A model generated the notes under the pieces. It searched no databases and was not told where the DNA came from. It saw nothing but the letters and a program-made list of their open reading frames with translations. Shown here in pieces: positions 1 through 7,255 of a stretch of 21,654 bases of DNA. Source of the DNA: a virus. Made by a program: the position numbers and the translations under genes. Location: IMG/VR virus record IMGVR_UViG_3300035182_000073, positions 1 to 21,654 of that record. One strand, written 5' to 3'. The stretch's first letter is position 1. The number at the start of each line of letters is the position of its first letter.

Positions 1-23
1 CCTGTACCATAAATCATAGCCAT
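1..23 (-). CDS. N-terminal codons of probable major capsid protein (partial)
   Basis: Only seven complete codons lie inside the window (M-A-M-I-Y-G-T), read from an ATG at 23 towards the left edge. A good Shine-Dalgarno (AGGAA, plus-strand 31-35) sits seven bases upstream of the ATG, which is why I call it a real start. It follows the scaffold gene by about 30 bases. In tailed phages the order portal, scaffold, major capsid is strongly conserved, so the capsid protein is the best guess. That identity is inferred from context; the seven residues prove nothing alone. Confidence 0.55.
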
Positions 24-52
24 AATAATATTCCTTTTAACCTAAAACAGAC

Positions 53-1162
53 TTAAACTGCCTTAAACAAACCAGATTTAGAATACTTCTCAAACTCTTC
101 ATCTGACATAGATAAAAAATCTGGAGTACCTGAACTTTTTGTAGAAGACATACTTTTCGTAGGAGCTAGGGCTTGCTTTTTAGCATTACGTTGCTGTTCT
201 TTGACATTATCCACAGGTGCTGTATTTTGAGTTTGTTGGGCTTTGTTGTACATTTCTAACATGTACTTAGCAGTAAGCTCATATAACTGTAAATCAGACA
301 TTCCTGCAGGGGTTCTTCCCAACATTCTTTGCTTTTCAATTTCAGCTGTAATTGCGTCATAAGCACCAGATTCAATATGAGCATGAATGTCTCGAAGTAG
401 TCTTGGATTGTTAGCAATAGCAGATCTGCTTGCAGCATCCCATTGGTTCCCTACAATAGTTGCAGTACGTGTAAATACTGGTGATTCTTGTAACTCCTTA
501 ATTACTTCGTCTAACTCAAGTTGTGAGTCATTTACGCGGTAATCATTGGGCGTGTACTTAGAGTCTGTTTCAGCATCTAGGGAGTACGCATCTAACTTAC
601 TATCAGCTACTAACTTTTTAATTGCTTCAGGTCTGCCTTGAGCGACTTCAATAAGCATATTAAGTTTGTCTTCATCTAATAGTCCGTTATCCCCTAGCAT
701 TTTTACAATACGTAAGTTAGGCTTTAATTCCTGCATACGTTTATTGTAGTTTGCACCCATTTGCATAAGTGATACAGCATCCTCAATGCTGTCTACTTTT
801 ACAGTCTTACCATTAGCTTTAAACGGTGCTAGTAACCGTTCATAAGCTGCTTTATAGTCTATTGTTTCTGGTTCAGAAACATCTTTGACATCTTTGGTAG
901 AGACATCTTTTTGCTGAGATTCTTCAGCTACTTCCTGTCCGTCAACTGGATTGGTATCTGTAGTTTGCTCTGCTTCACCCTCAGTTTCAGAAGTACTATC
1001 CTCAGAAGCTTCTGTAGACTCTTCTACAGTGTTCTCTTCTTCAGATGTATTAACTTCTTCACTAGAATCAGTTTCTTCACTAGAAGCCTTTTCTAAGGCT
1101 TCTAGATCCATTGCTAAAATGTCTTCGTCAGACATTTCTAAATAATTAACTTCATTACTCAT
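53..1162 (-). CDS. Head scaffolding protein
   Basis: This 369-residue protein very probably forms the internal scaffold around which the capsid shell assembles. The first ~95 residues are extremely rich in Glu, Ser, Thr and Asp. A helical, charged middle follows (about 100-320), then a Gln/Lys/Ser-rich linker and a short acidic then basic tail. An acidic, low-complexity, helical protein without enzymatic motifs is typical of phage scaffolds. Its place between the portal and the presumed capsid start supports the call. A short acidic motif beginning with Met-Ser-Asp-Glu occurs both near the N-terminus (10-13) and near the C-terminus (about 351), possibly duplicated interaction peptides. The start overlaps the end of the preceding gene by four bases (ATGA). 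Confidence 0.8.
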   Translation of the reverse strand: MSNEVNYLEMSDEDILAMDLEALEKASSEETDSSEEVNTSEEENTVEESTEASEDSTSETEGEAEQTTDTNPVDGQEVAEESQQKDVSTKDVKDVSEPETIDYKAAYERLLAPFKANGKTVKVDSIEDAVSLMQMGANYNKRMQELKPNLRIVKMLGDNGLLDEDKLNMLIEVAQGRPEAIKKLVADSKLDAYSLDAETDSKYTPNDYRVNDSQLELDEVIKELQESPVFTRTATIVGNQWDAASRSAIANNPRLLRDIHAHIESGAYDAITAEIEKQRMLGRTPAGMSDLQLYELTAKYMLEMYNKAQQTQNTAPVDNVKEQQRNAKKQALAPTKSMSSTKSSGTPDFLSMSDEEFEKYSKSGLFKAV

Positions 1163-1509
1163 ACATCTTCACCATTCAACATCTCATGCTGCATATCTTG
1201 CATGTCTTGAATAGCTTGTTGAGCTTGTTGAGCTTGTCCCATAAGTCTACGGAAATAAGTTCGTAGTAACCCAATAGCAGTAATTTGATTATCAACATCT
1301 TTCATGGCTTCAGCATCAAGTACGCTATCACCTTTAAGGTATACTAAACGTAATGCTTCATCTTTAAAATAACCATCACCAATTACTTTAATAAAGTCTT
1401 GGTTTGAATAAAGTCGTTGTAATGCTAATCCCATAGCTACTACTTCTTTTGCTTGCTCTAATGAGATTTCAATTTCAGCTAGTTGAGCTTCTTGGTTTAC
1501 TTCAGTCAT
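1159..1509 (-). CDS. Small conserved phage protein between portal and scaffold
   Basis: A 116-residue acidic protein predicted to be mostly helical. The C-terminal third is a Gln/Met-rich coiled-coil-like stretch (about residues 85-110, with repeated Gln-Ala and Asp-Met-Gln units). There is no signal peptide, membrane segment or catalytic motif. It lies between the portal gene (37 bases upstream) and the scaffold gene (four-base overlap), so translation is likely coupled to the scaffold. Small helical proteins at this site are common and could act as head-assembly helpers, but I do not recognise a named family. An AAAGG ribosome binding site precedes the ATG. Confidence 0.7.
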   Translation of the reverse strand: MTEVNQEAQLAEIEISLEQAKEVVAMGLALQRLYSNQDFIKVIGDGYFKDEALRLVYLKGDSVLDAEAMKDVDNQITAIGLLRTYFRRLMGQAQQAQQAIQDMQDMQHEMLNGEDV

Positions 1510-1529
1510 TTTTATCTACCTTTAGTTAT

Positions 1530-1543
1530 GGGTACGCCTACCC
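1530..1543 (-). other. Small intercistronic hairpin after the portal gene
   Basis: A perfect five-base-pair stem (GGGTA/TACCC) closes a four-base loop, in the 37-base gap between the portal stop and the next ribosome binding site. It is GC-rich compared with its surroundings. No U-tract follows it in the direction of transcription, so it is not a typical intrinsic terminator. It may affect mRNA processing or translation of the downstream gene, or be chance. Confidence 0.3.
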
Positions 1544-1546
1544 TAA

Positions 1547-3697
1547 TTATTTTGCGTCTTCTTTAGGCATTGCTTTATCTTTATGGAAGTCCAGCAATGC
1601 TTTTGCTGCATGTTCATCAATGTTTTGTTGATGTGCTTGTGCAGCTAATTCCATACTTTGTTGGTGCTCCTGTGCAGCTAAATCCTGAGTCTGTTTATGA
1701 TCAGTACCTGTAGATTTATTTACAAAATCTAAGTCAAGCATGTCAGCATCACTACTCATCTTACGAGCTTGTGCTTGTGCTACACCTGCTTTAGCTAACT
1801 TCAATTGAGCATCAACTTGTCTATCTTGACCCTTAGCCTGTTCATTCATAACCTGTGCTTGTAACATCTGTAGCTGTAATTGCTGCATCTGTAACTGCAT
1901 AGGATCTGGAGCAGGAGGCTGATAATCTTTAAGTTTCTTAGCCAGTTCAGGCATTTTACGAAGCTTAGCAATATCAGACATAATCATCATAGTTACATCC
2001 ATAGGTACACTATTACCTAATGTTTGTAGCATAAACGCCAATTCTTGAGCTTTCTCATTATCTGTTTCTGCAGTACTAATTGTCAAGCGTAAGTCAATAT
2101 TGCCTGCTAAATCATCTCTTTTGACTGGGACAAAGTTATCATTAGTGATCCTAACGACTTCAGTATCAGATAAGAATTCAGCATTCATTGAAATGAATTT
2201 ACGACCTATCTGTACAATACCATCAGCTAGTCTTCTTAAGATGCCTAATTCGCGTTTAGAAGCTGCATCTAGAGCACCTCTAACACCTGTAGCTGTATTT
2301 CCTAAACCTTGACCACCAATACCTGTATTGTAAGCTTTAACACCTGTAATAGATTCAGCTTCATTATTCATATACTGAATCATCATCATAGCTGATTGAG
2401 GTATCTCAGGGTATCTATGCATGAACACTGCTTGTTCAGGATTCATGATATTAGGGTTAAACTGATAATCTTCACCTAGATCAAATTTACGCTTGTTAAC
2501 TACATCTAGAGCATCTTTTCTAATACCTTGTTGAGCATTAGCAGATCTACCCATAAGGTCAATCATACCCCTAGTAATAGCCCCAATGATCGCTTGATTA
2601 TCCTCAATTAGTACACTATCAGGTTCGCCATAAATAGATTTACGTACAGGTAAATATTGAACTACTACGAAAGGTAGCTTCTTATCTGGATATGGGTTCT
2701 CTTCCATACGCACGATAGTGTCACCAATGTAGCATACTAGAATAGAAGTTAATGAACCATCATTGTTAACATCCCAGTATCCCCAATACTCATGCATTAC
2801 TACTTTTTTACGAGTTTTGTCTTTAAACGTAAATAAGTTACCAGCATCTTTATCGTTATAGTCTGGATAAGTACTAGGATCTTCACCAGTAAATTGAACA
2901 TTATCTAGATTTTTATACCGCTTATCTGCTCTTAATACGTCCATAGATACATTGTATCTGTGTATAACAAACTTAGCTTTTGAAATGTCACCTTTACAGG
3001 TAGGATCAATAATTACATTTTCAAACTCACAAATTTCAGCAGTAGGGTGATTCTCAACAGCAACCATCTTTTTAACTAATTTTGTACCTGTCTGGGCTTC
3101 TTGGAATGGGGGAATACCTTGAGCAATCATTTGTTGAGCTTGAGCTGGATCTTGTACAGGAACCAAACCCATTACAGGCTCTTCTACCATCTGTTCAGCT
3201 TCTTCATACTCCCAACCTACTTTAACAACGATAGTACCTTCATCGACACCTGTACGTACATACTCATCAATAAATCTTACTTTATTAATTTTATTATTAA
3301 ATTGATGATTAAGTACTAAAGTATTTTGATCAGCAGCTTTAGTGTCTTCCCATGTAACAGGTTGTGCATCAAATATATTATCAGAACTTAGAAAAGGTTC
3401 TGATAAAGACGCATAACGCCATTCAGCCTGTTTACGTGCGAGCTTAGGCTGTACACTAGATCTATTCTTAGCAAACTTAGTTTTTGGTGTACCAGCTAAT
3501 ACATCTAACCAACCATTTACATTAGTAGTATGTGATGAATGTGTAGGCAAAGCTGCAGTATAGTCATCTTTTAAATTAGATACTTTAGGTGGATTTTTCC
3601 AATTGAGCTTAAAAGTTTCTGTAACACTATTTTCTAGTTGTTCTTCAGAAATTGCATCAAATGAATCATCATCTGCAGAGAGATATTTATCTTTCAT
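1547..3697 (-). CDS. Portal protein
   Basis: At 716 residues this is the size of large portal proteins. As a ring at one capsid vertex it forms the DNA channel and docks the terminase and neck. The central region holds alternating strands and helices typical of the portal clip/stem/wing, including a segment near 345-360 on an entry to the channel domain (L-P-F-V-V-V-Q-Y) often seen in this family. The C-terminal ~150 residues are a long Gln/Met/Ala-rich helix (about 590-700) like the barrel or crown of large portals. It starts on a TAATG overlap with the ketoacyl synthase gene; a GGAG lies further upstream. Neighbours (scaffold next) fit. No frameshift is visible. Confidence 0.88.
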   Translation of the reverse strand: MKDKYLSADDDSFDAISEEQLENSVTETFKLNWKNPPKVSNLKDDYTAALPTHSSHTTNVNGWLDVLAGTPKTKFAKNRSSVQPKLARKQAEWRYASLSEPFLSSDNIFDAQPVTWEDTKAADQNTLVLNHQFNNKINKVRFIDEYVRTGVDEGTIVVKVGWEYEEAEQMVEEPVMGLVPVQDPAQAQQMIAQGIPPFQEAQTGTKLVKKMVAVENHPTAEICEFENVIIDPTCKGDISKAKFVIHRYNVSMDVLRADKRYKNLDNVQFTGEDPSTYPDYNDKDAGNLFTFKDKTRKKVVMHEYWGYWDVNNDGSLTSILVCYIGDTIVRMEENPYPDKKLPFVVVQYLPVRKSIYGEPDSVLIEDNQAIIGAITRGMIDLMGRSANAQQGIRKDALDVVNKRKFDLGEDYQFNPNIMNPEQAVFMHRYPEIPQSAMMMIQYMNNEAESITGVKAYNTGIGGQGLGNTATGVRGALDAASKRELGILRRLADGIVQIGRKFISMNAEFLSDTEVVRITNDNFVPVKRDDLAGNIDLRLTISTAETDNEKAQELAFMLQTLGNSVPMDVTMMIMSDIAKLRKMPELAKKLKDYQPPAPDPMQLQMQQLQLQMLQAQVMNEQAKGQDRQVDAQLKLAKAGVAQAQARKMSSDADMLDLDFVNKSTGTDHKQTQDLAAQEHQQSMELAAQAHQQNIDEHAAKALLDFHKDKAMPKEDAK

Positions 3698-4551
3698 TAA
3701 TTAAGTTTCTCCGTAAAAAAAGATCCATACATTCCACCCATACCTGCACTTAAATGCAATATGCTACTATTTGGATATCTATCTAAACATAGGCATAACT
3801 CTACACCTGTAGAGCTTCCCATAGTGTGTCCTATTTCTTGTTTAAAGCTAAGTGTATTACAACCTGGATACGCTTTATTAATAGCCACTAATTCTACTCT
3901 ATTTGACTCTGTATTGGTATCATGCATCTTAATATAATCTATTGGCAGACCTTTAGTAATAACATTGCTATACCCTTCTTCACATACATCTATTAGAGTA
4001 CTAGCAATAGCGTATTTATTAACTATATTAGATATTTTGCATATACTAGCTTCAGTTTGTTTAGAAGACACATGAAATATACTAGCACCAAAACCAACAT
4101 CAAATGCTTTACCTAAAACACCTACTTGGATAAAAGCTTGTTTCACTAATTCAGCAGTACCATTATCTACGTTAATTATAATAGCATCTGTAAGCTTGCC
4201 AGATTCAAACAGGTATTTAACCCATTCTAAAGTAATGATTAAGGAACTACAAGCAGATCCATCTGTGCTTAACCAATCAGTGGCATTTAGCTGTTTAGCC
4301 CATTTACCTGCTACTATCTGTGCTTGTTGCATAAAAGATACTCTAGCACTTTCTTTTCTAGTAGAGGATAAATATGTATCATCAGTACCTGTCCAAGTAG
4401 TATTACCTGAAGCAAGTAAAGTACCTACTCTATCTCCCGCAGGAGTATACTTAAAATTTGAAACTAACTTATTAACTGTATAAGTTAATGAAGATGCACT
4501 AGTACAAGATTCTAAGAGATCCAAAGTATAAGAATAGGAGTTAAGATACAT
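3697..4551 (-). CDS. Compact beta-ketoacyl synthase (thiolase-fold condensing enzyme)
   Basis: The 284-residue product looks like a shortened FabF/KS-type enzyme, which joins an acyl thioester to a malonyl-type unit carried on ACP. The motifs occur in KS order. The nucleophile Cys101 lies in D-G-S-A-C-S-S. The first His, H210, lies in M-H-D-T-N-T, aligning with the family H-G-T-G-T. Lys237 and the second His, H242, lie in K-Q-E-I-G-H-T-M-G, with the family's five-residue Lys-to-His spacing. A C-terminal glycine loop (G270-G276, A-G-M-G-G-M-Y-G-S) aligns with FabF G-F-G-G-T-N-G. So the catalytic triad is complete although the protein is about 130 residues shorter than FabF (~410). The missing parts appear to be N-terminal and in loops that include dimer and cap regions. 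It overlaps the ACP gene by 11 bases and the portal start by one. A chain-length-factor-like or inactive role is unlikely given the intact triad, but the substrate is unknown. Confidence 0.85.
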   Translation of the reverse strand: MYLNSYSYTLDLLESCTSASSLTYTVNKLVSNFKYTPAGDRVGTLLASGNTTWTGTDDTYLSSTRKESARVSFMQQAQIVAGKWAKQLNATDWLSTDGSACSSLIITLEWVKYLFESGKLTDAIIINVDNGTAELVKQAFIQVGVLGKAFDVGFGASIFHVSSKQTEASICKISNIVNKYAIASTLIDVCEEGYSNVITKGLPIDYIKMHDTNTESNRVELVAINKAYPGCNTLSFKQEIGHTMGSSTGVELCLCLDRYPNSSILHLSAGMGGMYGSFFTEKLN

Positions 4552-4852
4552 TAATACTTACTCCACTATTGTTATATTTATTAATCCAAACAACTAAATC
4601 CATAACTGTTAATTGTACTTTAGGTCCTTCTACATCTGGGAAATAACCAGGCATAGTAGCATCACCAGGCATATTAAAATAATTACCTAACCCAGCTAAA
4701 GTTAATGTAGTGTCTAAACTGTCTAAGTTAATATCTTTTAGTTTAGAATTAACAGAATAATTACTAAAATCTAAATTCAACCCTGTAGATTCATTCTCAA
4801 TAGTTTCTTTTAGTGTATCTAAAAATTCTTGTAAAGAGATTTCTTTATGCAT
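4541..4852 (-). CDS. Acyl carrier protein
   Basis: This 103-residue protein has the pattern of an acyl carrier protein, a small four-helix protein that carries acyl chains on a phosphopantetheine arm. The attachment motif is L-D-S-L-D (43-47), with Ser45 as the modified residue, preceded by a strand/turn resembling the AcpP lead-in. Helix II follows (T48-F59), and a final helix beginning L-T-V-M-D-L (81-86) matches helix IV of AcpP. A ~20-residue Gly/Pro-containing loop (about 60-79) is longer than in E. coli AcpP (78 residues). The gene lies between the GNAT-like and ketoacyl synthase genes, with an AAGG-type ribosome binding site and an 11-base overlap with the latter. No phosphopantetheinyl transferase is visible here, so the host enzyme would have to modify it. 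Confidence 0.85.
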   Translation of the reverse strand: MHKEISLQEFLDTLKETIENESTGLNLDFSNYSVNSKLKDINLDSLDTTLTLAGLGNYFNMPGDATMPGYFPDVEGPKVQLTVMDLVVWINKYNNSGVSINVS

Positions 4853-4857
4853 TGCTA

Positions 4858-5394
4858 CTACCTTCGTATTATAAAATCTACTTTGTTATTATCATCTTTA
4901 TCGAAGTATACCATAATATCAGATGTATCAAGTTCATTTATTGTAGTACCTTCTTGTAACTTAACTATATCAAATGTATCTACAAAACCTTTTCTAGCAT
5001 CTACTACTTTTAAACAATATACATTTATACTTGCTAAAAAGTTTTTGAGCTTCATAAATATATCATGAGCTACTACGTTATCAGATACCCAAATAGTATT
5101 GCATATAAAACAAGGTATTGGTCCATTATAGGTCATAGAACTACTTATATTATAAATAAAAGCAGCGACTAACTCTGATTCTTTATACACAGATAAGATT
5201 TGATACTGGTTACTAAGGATGTATTTTACATACATATCTATATTAATTTTAATAATATCTACAGTAATAGTTGCATTCATTTTATTCATAGCAAGCTTAA
5301 GCTTATCTAGGATATTAGTTATCCCTACAGCACCATAATCTGAAGCAATACCATAAGTAAATGTGTAGTCTTCTTCAACATATTTTTTAAGCAT
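4858..5394 (-). CDS. Uncharacterised protein, possibly GNAT-fold acyltransferase
   Basis: A 178-residue soluble protein without signal peptide or membrane segment. From about 70 to 115 the strand-rich pattern (S-V-Y-K-E-S-E-L-V-A-A-F-I-Y, then a strand and a helix) resembles the central sheet of GNAT N-acyltransferases. The usual acyl-CoA pyrophosphate loop (Q/R-x-x-G-x-G/A) is not evident, so the fold call is weak. The conserved Arg/Trp/Asp residues of LuxI-type acyl-homoserine lactone synthases are not evident either. It starts five bases after an AAGAG motif, directly behind the holin gene, and is followed by the ACP gene after five bases. That position makes an acyl-ACP-using transferase an attractive idea, but it is inference from context. 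Confidence 0.6.
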   Translation of the reverse strand: MLKKYVEEDYTFTYGIASDYGAVGITNILDKLKLAMNKMNATITVDIIKINIDMYVKYILSNQYQILSVYKESELVAAFIYNISSSMTYNGPIPCFICNTIWVSDNVVAHDIFMKLKNFLASINVYCLKVVDARKGFVDTFDIVKLQEGTTINELDTSDIMVYFDKDDNNKVDFIIRR

Positions 5395-5402
5395 AGATAC
5401 TC

Positions 5403-5912
5403 TTATTGTTTAGCTTTTAGTAACAATTCGTTTTTAGCAGCACTACTAGAACTAGAACCATAATAATAAGCTAGTATAGTAGTCCAGCCACCGCCTAAAG
5501 CCCCTAGCATAACTAGTAAAGCATCACCACCTTTCTCTGGCACACCGTACTGTAACATGTAACTAAGAACACCAAAGTAGCCGATTGTAACTACAGCAGC
5601 TAGAAGTTTTGGTGTCCAATCTTTTACGGACATTTCTCGCTCACGAGCAGACTTACGATCATCAGCATCTATACGTGCTAGATCAATACCTAATTCATCT
5701 GCCCTAGCTTTTGCAGCTATTTCTGCTAACTTAATTTTTGTTAAGCTTTCATCACTAAATACATCGCCTTCTTTAGCATTTATTACACTATTAGCTTTAT
5801 CTTCATCACCATCAAAAGCATCAATTAAGGCCTTTGTTGCAATACCTAAAGCAGGAGTACCTAGTAGCCCTACTAAAGTAGGAGCAATCGTCTTTAAAAA
5901 CTCTGGCATCAC
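5403..5912 (-). CDS. Holin of the three-transmembrane type
   Basis: A 169-residue membrane protein. Hydrophobic segments are visible at about 10-30, 102-121 and 130-150. They are separated by a charged helix (about 55-98) rich in Ala, Asp, Arg and Lys. The C-terminus has a Tyr-Tyr-Tyr-Gly-Ser-Ser-Ser-rich tail after the last segment, which matches the 3-TM holin family (Pfam Holin_3TMs type) where an aromatic-Gly-Ser motif follows the third helix. Holins make the inner-membrane lesion that times lysis. The start overlaps the endolysin gene by four bases (ATGA), as in lysis cassettes. Confidence 0.8.
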   Translation of the reverse strand: MMPEFLKTIAPTLVGLLGTPALGIATKALIDAFDGDEDKANSVINAKEGDVFSDESLTKIKLAEIAAKARADELGIDLARIDADDRKSAREREMSVKDWTPKLLAAVVTIGYFGVLSYMLQYGVPEKGGDALLVMLGALGGGWTTILAYYYGSSSSSAAKNELLLKAKQ

Positions 5913-6346
5913 ACTATTCCTTTTACATAGGTTGTTGGCTTACCTGGCGTAAATACTGCTGTGTACAATTCTGCACGTGGTTGTGAACCTGATGGAGCTA
6001 CTTGAACGTGTACCCAAGTAGGTTCACTAATTGCTTTATCATAAGGCAATCCAGTGTGTGAAATAGCAATAGCTAATTCAGACGGTGTCATACCAGGTAC
6101 ATGAATATCGGCAGCAAGTCCTAATTGGTGTGTACTGTTATTAGTACCACCTACTTTAGCATTAACTTCTGGAGAACGATATCCACTTGTTACAAGAATA
6201 GGCTTCTGTAAATAATTACGTAAGGGTTCTAGAAGGGTATTACATAAACGTGTGAGATTCTCGATAACTTCTTCATCAGGAGTATTATCTAATCCTGTAT
6301 TAGTTACTGTTAATTCTTCTAATGTGAAATGTTCTGATAGCTGCAT
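5909..6346 (-). CDS. Endolysin, M15-family L-alanyl-D-glutamate-type peptidase
   Basis: A 145-residue single-domain zinc peptidase that should cut the peptide stem of peptidoglycan at lysis. The family signature is clear: S-G-Y-R-S-P-E-V-N (54-62), then G-G-T-N-N-S-T-H (66-73), G-L-A-A-D-I-H (76-82) and W-V-H-V (111-114). The predicted zinc ligands are His73, Asp80 and His113. The length matches phage M15 endolysins. There is no signal peptide or wall-binding domain, so export would depend on the holin encoded next to it. A GGTGG purine-rich stretch lies six bases before the ATG. Confidence 0.9.
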   Translation of the reverse strand: MQLSEHFTLEELTVTNTGLDNTPDEEVIENLTRLCNTLLEPLRNYLQKPILVTSGYRSPEVNAKVGGTNNSTHQLGLAADIHVPGMTPSELAIAISHTGLPYDKAISEPTWVHVQVAPSGSQPRAELYTAVFTPGKPTTYVKGIV

Positions 6347-6349
6347 ACT

Positions 6350-6382
6350 TTACCACCAATAAGTTAATATAATTTGTGACAT
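6350..6382 (-). CDS. Possible 10-residue micro-ORF between the two lysis genes
   Basis: An ATG overlaps the stop of the upstream coiled-coil membrane gene as TAATG and opens a ten-codon frame (M-S-Q-I-I-L-T-Y-W-W) ending just before the endolysin. A strong GGAGG lies nine bases upstream, but it is also the coding sequence of the upstream protein's Gly-Gly-Gly tail, so it may be coincidental. If translated, the frame would couple the two lysis genes. Nothing else supports it. Confidence 0.2.
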   Translation of the reverse strand: MSQIILTYWW

Positions 6383-6666
6383 TACGAGCCACCTCCGAGA
6401 ATATTTAGTACTTTAATACCATATCCAGACATCATGAAGCTGATAACACCAACACCGCCTAAGATATACTTAACTGCACTACTGACTGTATTGGTTAATT
6501 CTTGAACTGCCTTAGTTAAAGCATCAACATCTCCGCGAAGATCCCCATGCTTTTCAGAAAGTCCATTGATACGGTTATCTATACTTTGCTTCAATAGGTC
6601 AAACTCACCCTTTAGTTGTAGGTAGTTCACATCAGTGATGCGTCTAGTAAATGATTCTTCTGCCAC
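6382..6666 (-). CDS. Membrane-anchored coiled-coil protein, candidate second holin (XhlA-like)
   Basis: A 94-residue protein with a heptad-like charged N-terminal half (about 15-62) and one hydrophobic segment near the C-terminus (about 66-84), ending in a Gly-rich tail. That arrangement resembles hemolysin XhlA-type phage lysis proteins. It lies directly upstream of the endolysin and a 3-TM holin, so it probably acts in lysis as a holin, pinholin or accessory. The start is a GTG, chosen because AGAGG sits seven bases upstream. A spanin is less likely because there is no lipobox. Confidence 0.6.
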   Translation of the reverse strand: MAEESFTRRITDVNYLQLKGEFDLLKQSIDNRINGLSEKHGDLRGDVDALTKAVQELTNTVSSAVKYILGGVGVISFMMSGYGIKVLNILGGGS

Positions 6667-6713
6667 TATGCGACCTCTACACTCAAAATAATTCCATTTT
6701 TATATTTTAACAT
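6666..6713 (-). CDS. Possible 15-residue micro-ORF upstream of the lysis cassette
   Basis: A frame of fifteen codons (M-L-K-Y-K-N-G-I-I-L-S-V-E-V-A) begins at an ATG five bases after AAGG, and its TAG stop overlaps the GTG start of the next gene by one base. It fills most of the 67-base gap. The coupled stop/start arrangement is the main support. It could be a leader peptide or a chance frame. Confidence 0.25.
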   Translation of the reverse strand: MLKYKNGIILSVEVA

Positions 6714-6733
6714 CTTAGCCTTAATTGTTAAAA

Positions 6734-7246
6734 CTATTTAGCAAATATAGCAGCAATAACATCACTAGGACTAGCTATTTGCTGTGTTAGGGTTCTATTA
6801 GCATTAGACCAAACAGCATCCGCAATTTGCTCTAAGGTGTAACTATTACCGCTACCACCACTATCACCACCACCAGTATTAACAGTAATTGCCTGTACAG
6901 GTTGTTGATAGTTAACCCTTACAACATGACTACCTAATGTATTTAGAAATGGATCACCACCTCCAGATACTAACAAAATACCATCATTAATCGTTAGTGT
7001 ATGATCTGCTTCTTGTGGTCTAACTCGCCATCCATTAACTAAAAAACCATAGATAGGAATACTAGTTCCAGCAGTAGCATCAATTACATCACCACCTACT
7101 GTTAAGAATGCTGGTAAATACTTTTGATTACCACTAGTACTAATAAACCAATCCACCCATCTGCTATATACATCCCTAACAGACATAGTAACTACTCCCG
7201 TATTGAGAGTAATTACTTTATTAACACCATCAAATGTATATGACAT
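6734..7246 (-). CDS. Small tail or fibre-associated virion protein
   Basis: A 170-residue protein with no enzymatic motif. Residues 1-105 share a layout with the start of the following 448-residue fibre protein: a strand with T-L-N, then a helix with V-Y-S-R-W-V-D-W, then a strand block. A Gly/Ser-rich linker (about 123-133) leads to a short helical end containing L-E-Q-I-A-D-A-V-W. A small head domain, a flexible linker and a helix suggest a minor virion protein that docks on the neck or tail. I do not recognise a named family. It lies ten bases after the upstream fibre stop. Confidence 0.6.
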   Translation of the reverse strand: MSYTFDGVNKVITLNTGVVTMSVRDVYSRWVDWFISTSGNQKYLPAFLTVGGDVIDATAGTSIPIYGFLVNGWRVRPQEADHTLTINDGILLVSGGGDPFLNTLGSHVVRVNYQQPVQAITVNTGGGDSGGSGNSYTLEQIADAVWSNANRTLTQQIASPSDVIAAIFAK

Positions 7247-7255
7247 ATAGTTTAA

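Noticed and set aside
256-438. ORF of 60 residues on the minus strand inside the scaffold gene
   Set aside because: It is a different-frame shadow with no ribosome binding site and no recognisable domain.
951-1145. Plus-strand ORFs opposite the scaffold N-terminus
   Set aside because: Ser-rich readings of the antisense of an acidic low-complexity region; an artefact of codon composition.
1530-1543. Hairpin after portal as an intrinsic terminator
   Set aside because: Only five pairs and no downstream U-tract; genes continue in the same direction.
4858-5394. LuxI-type acyl-homoserine lactone synthase
   Set aside because: Attractive next to ACP, but the conserved Arg/Trp/Asp residues of LuxI are not visible.
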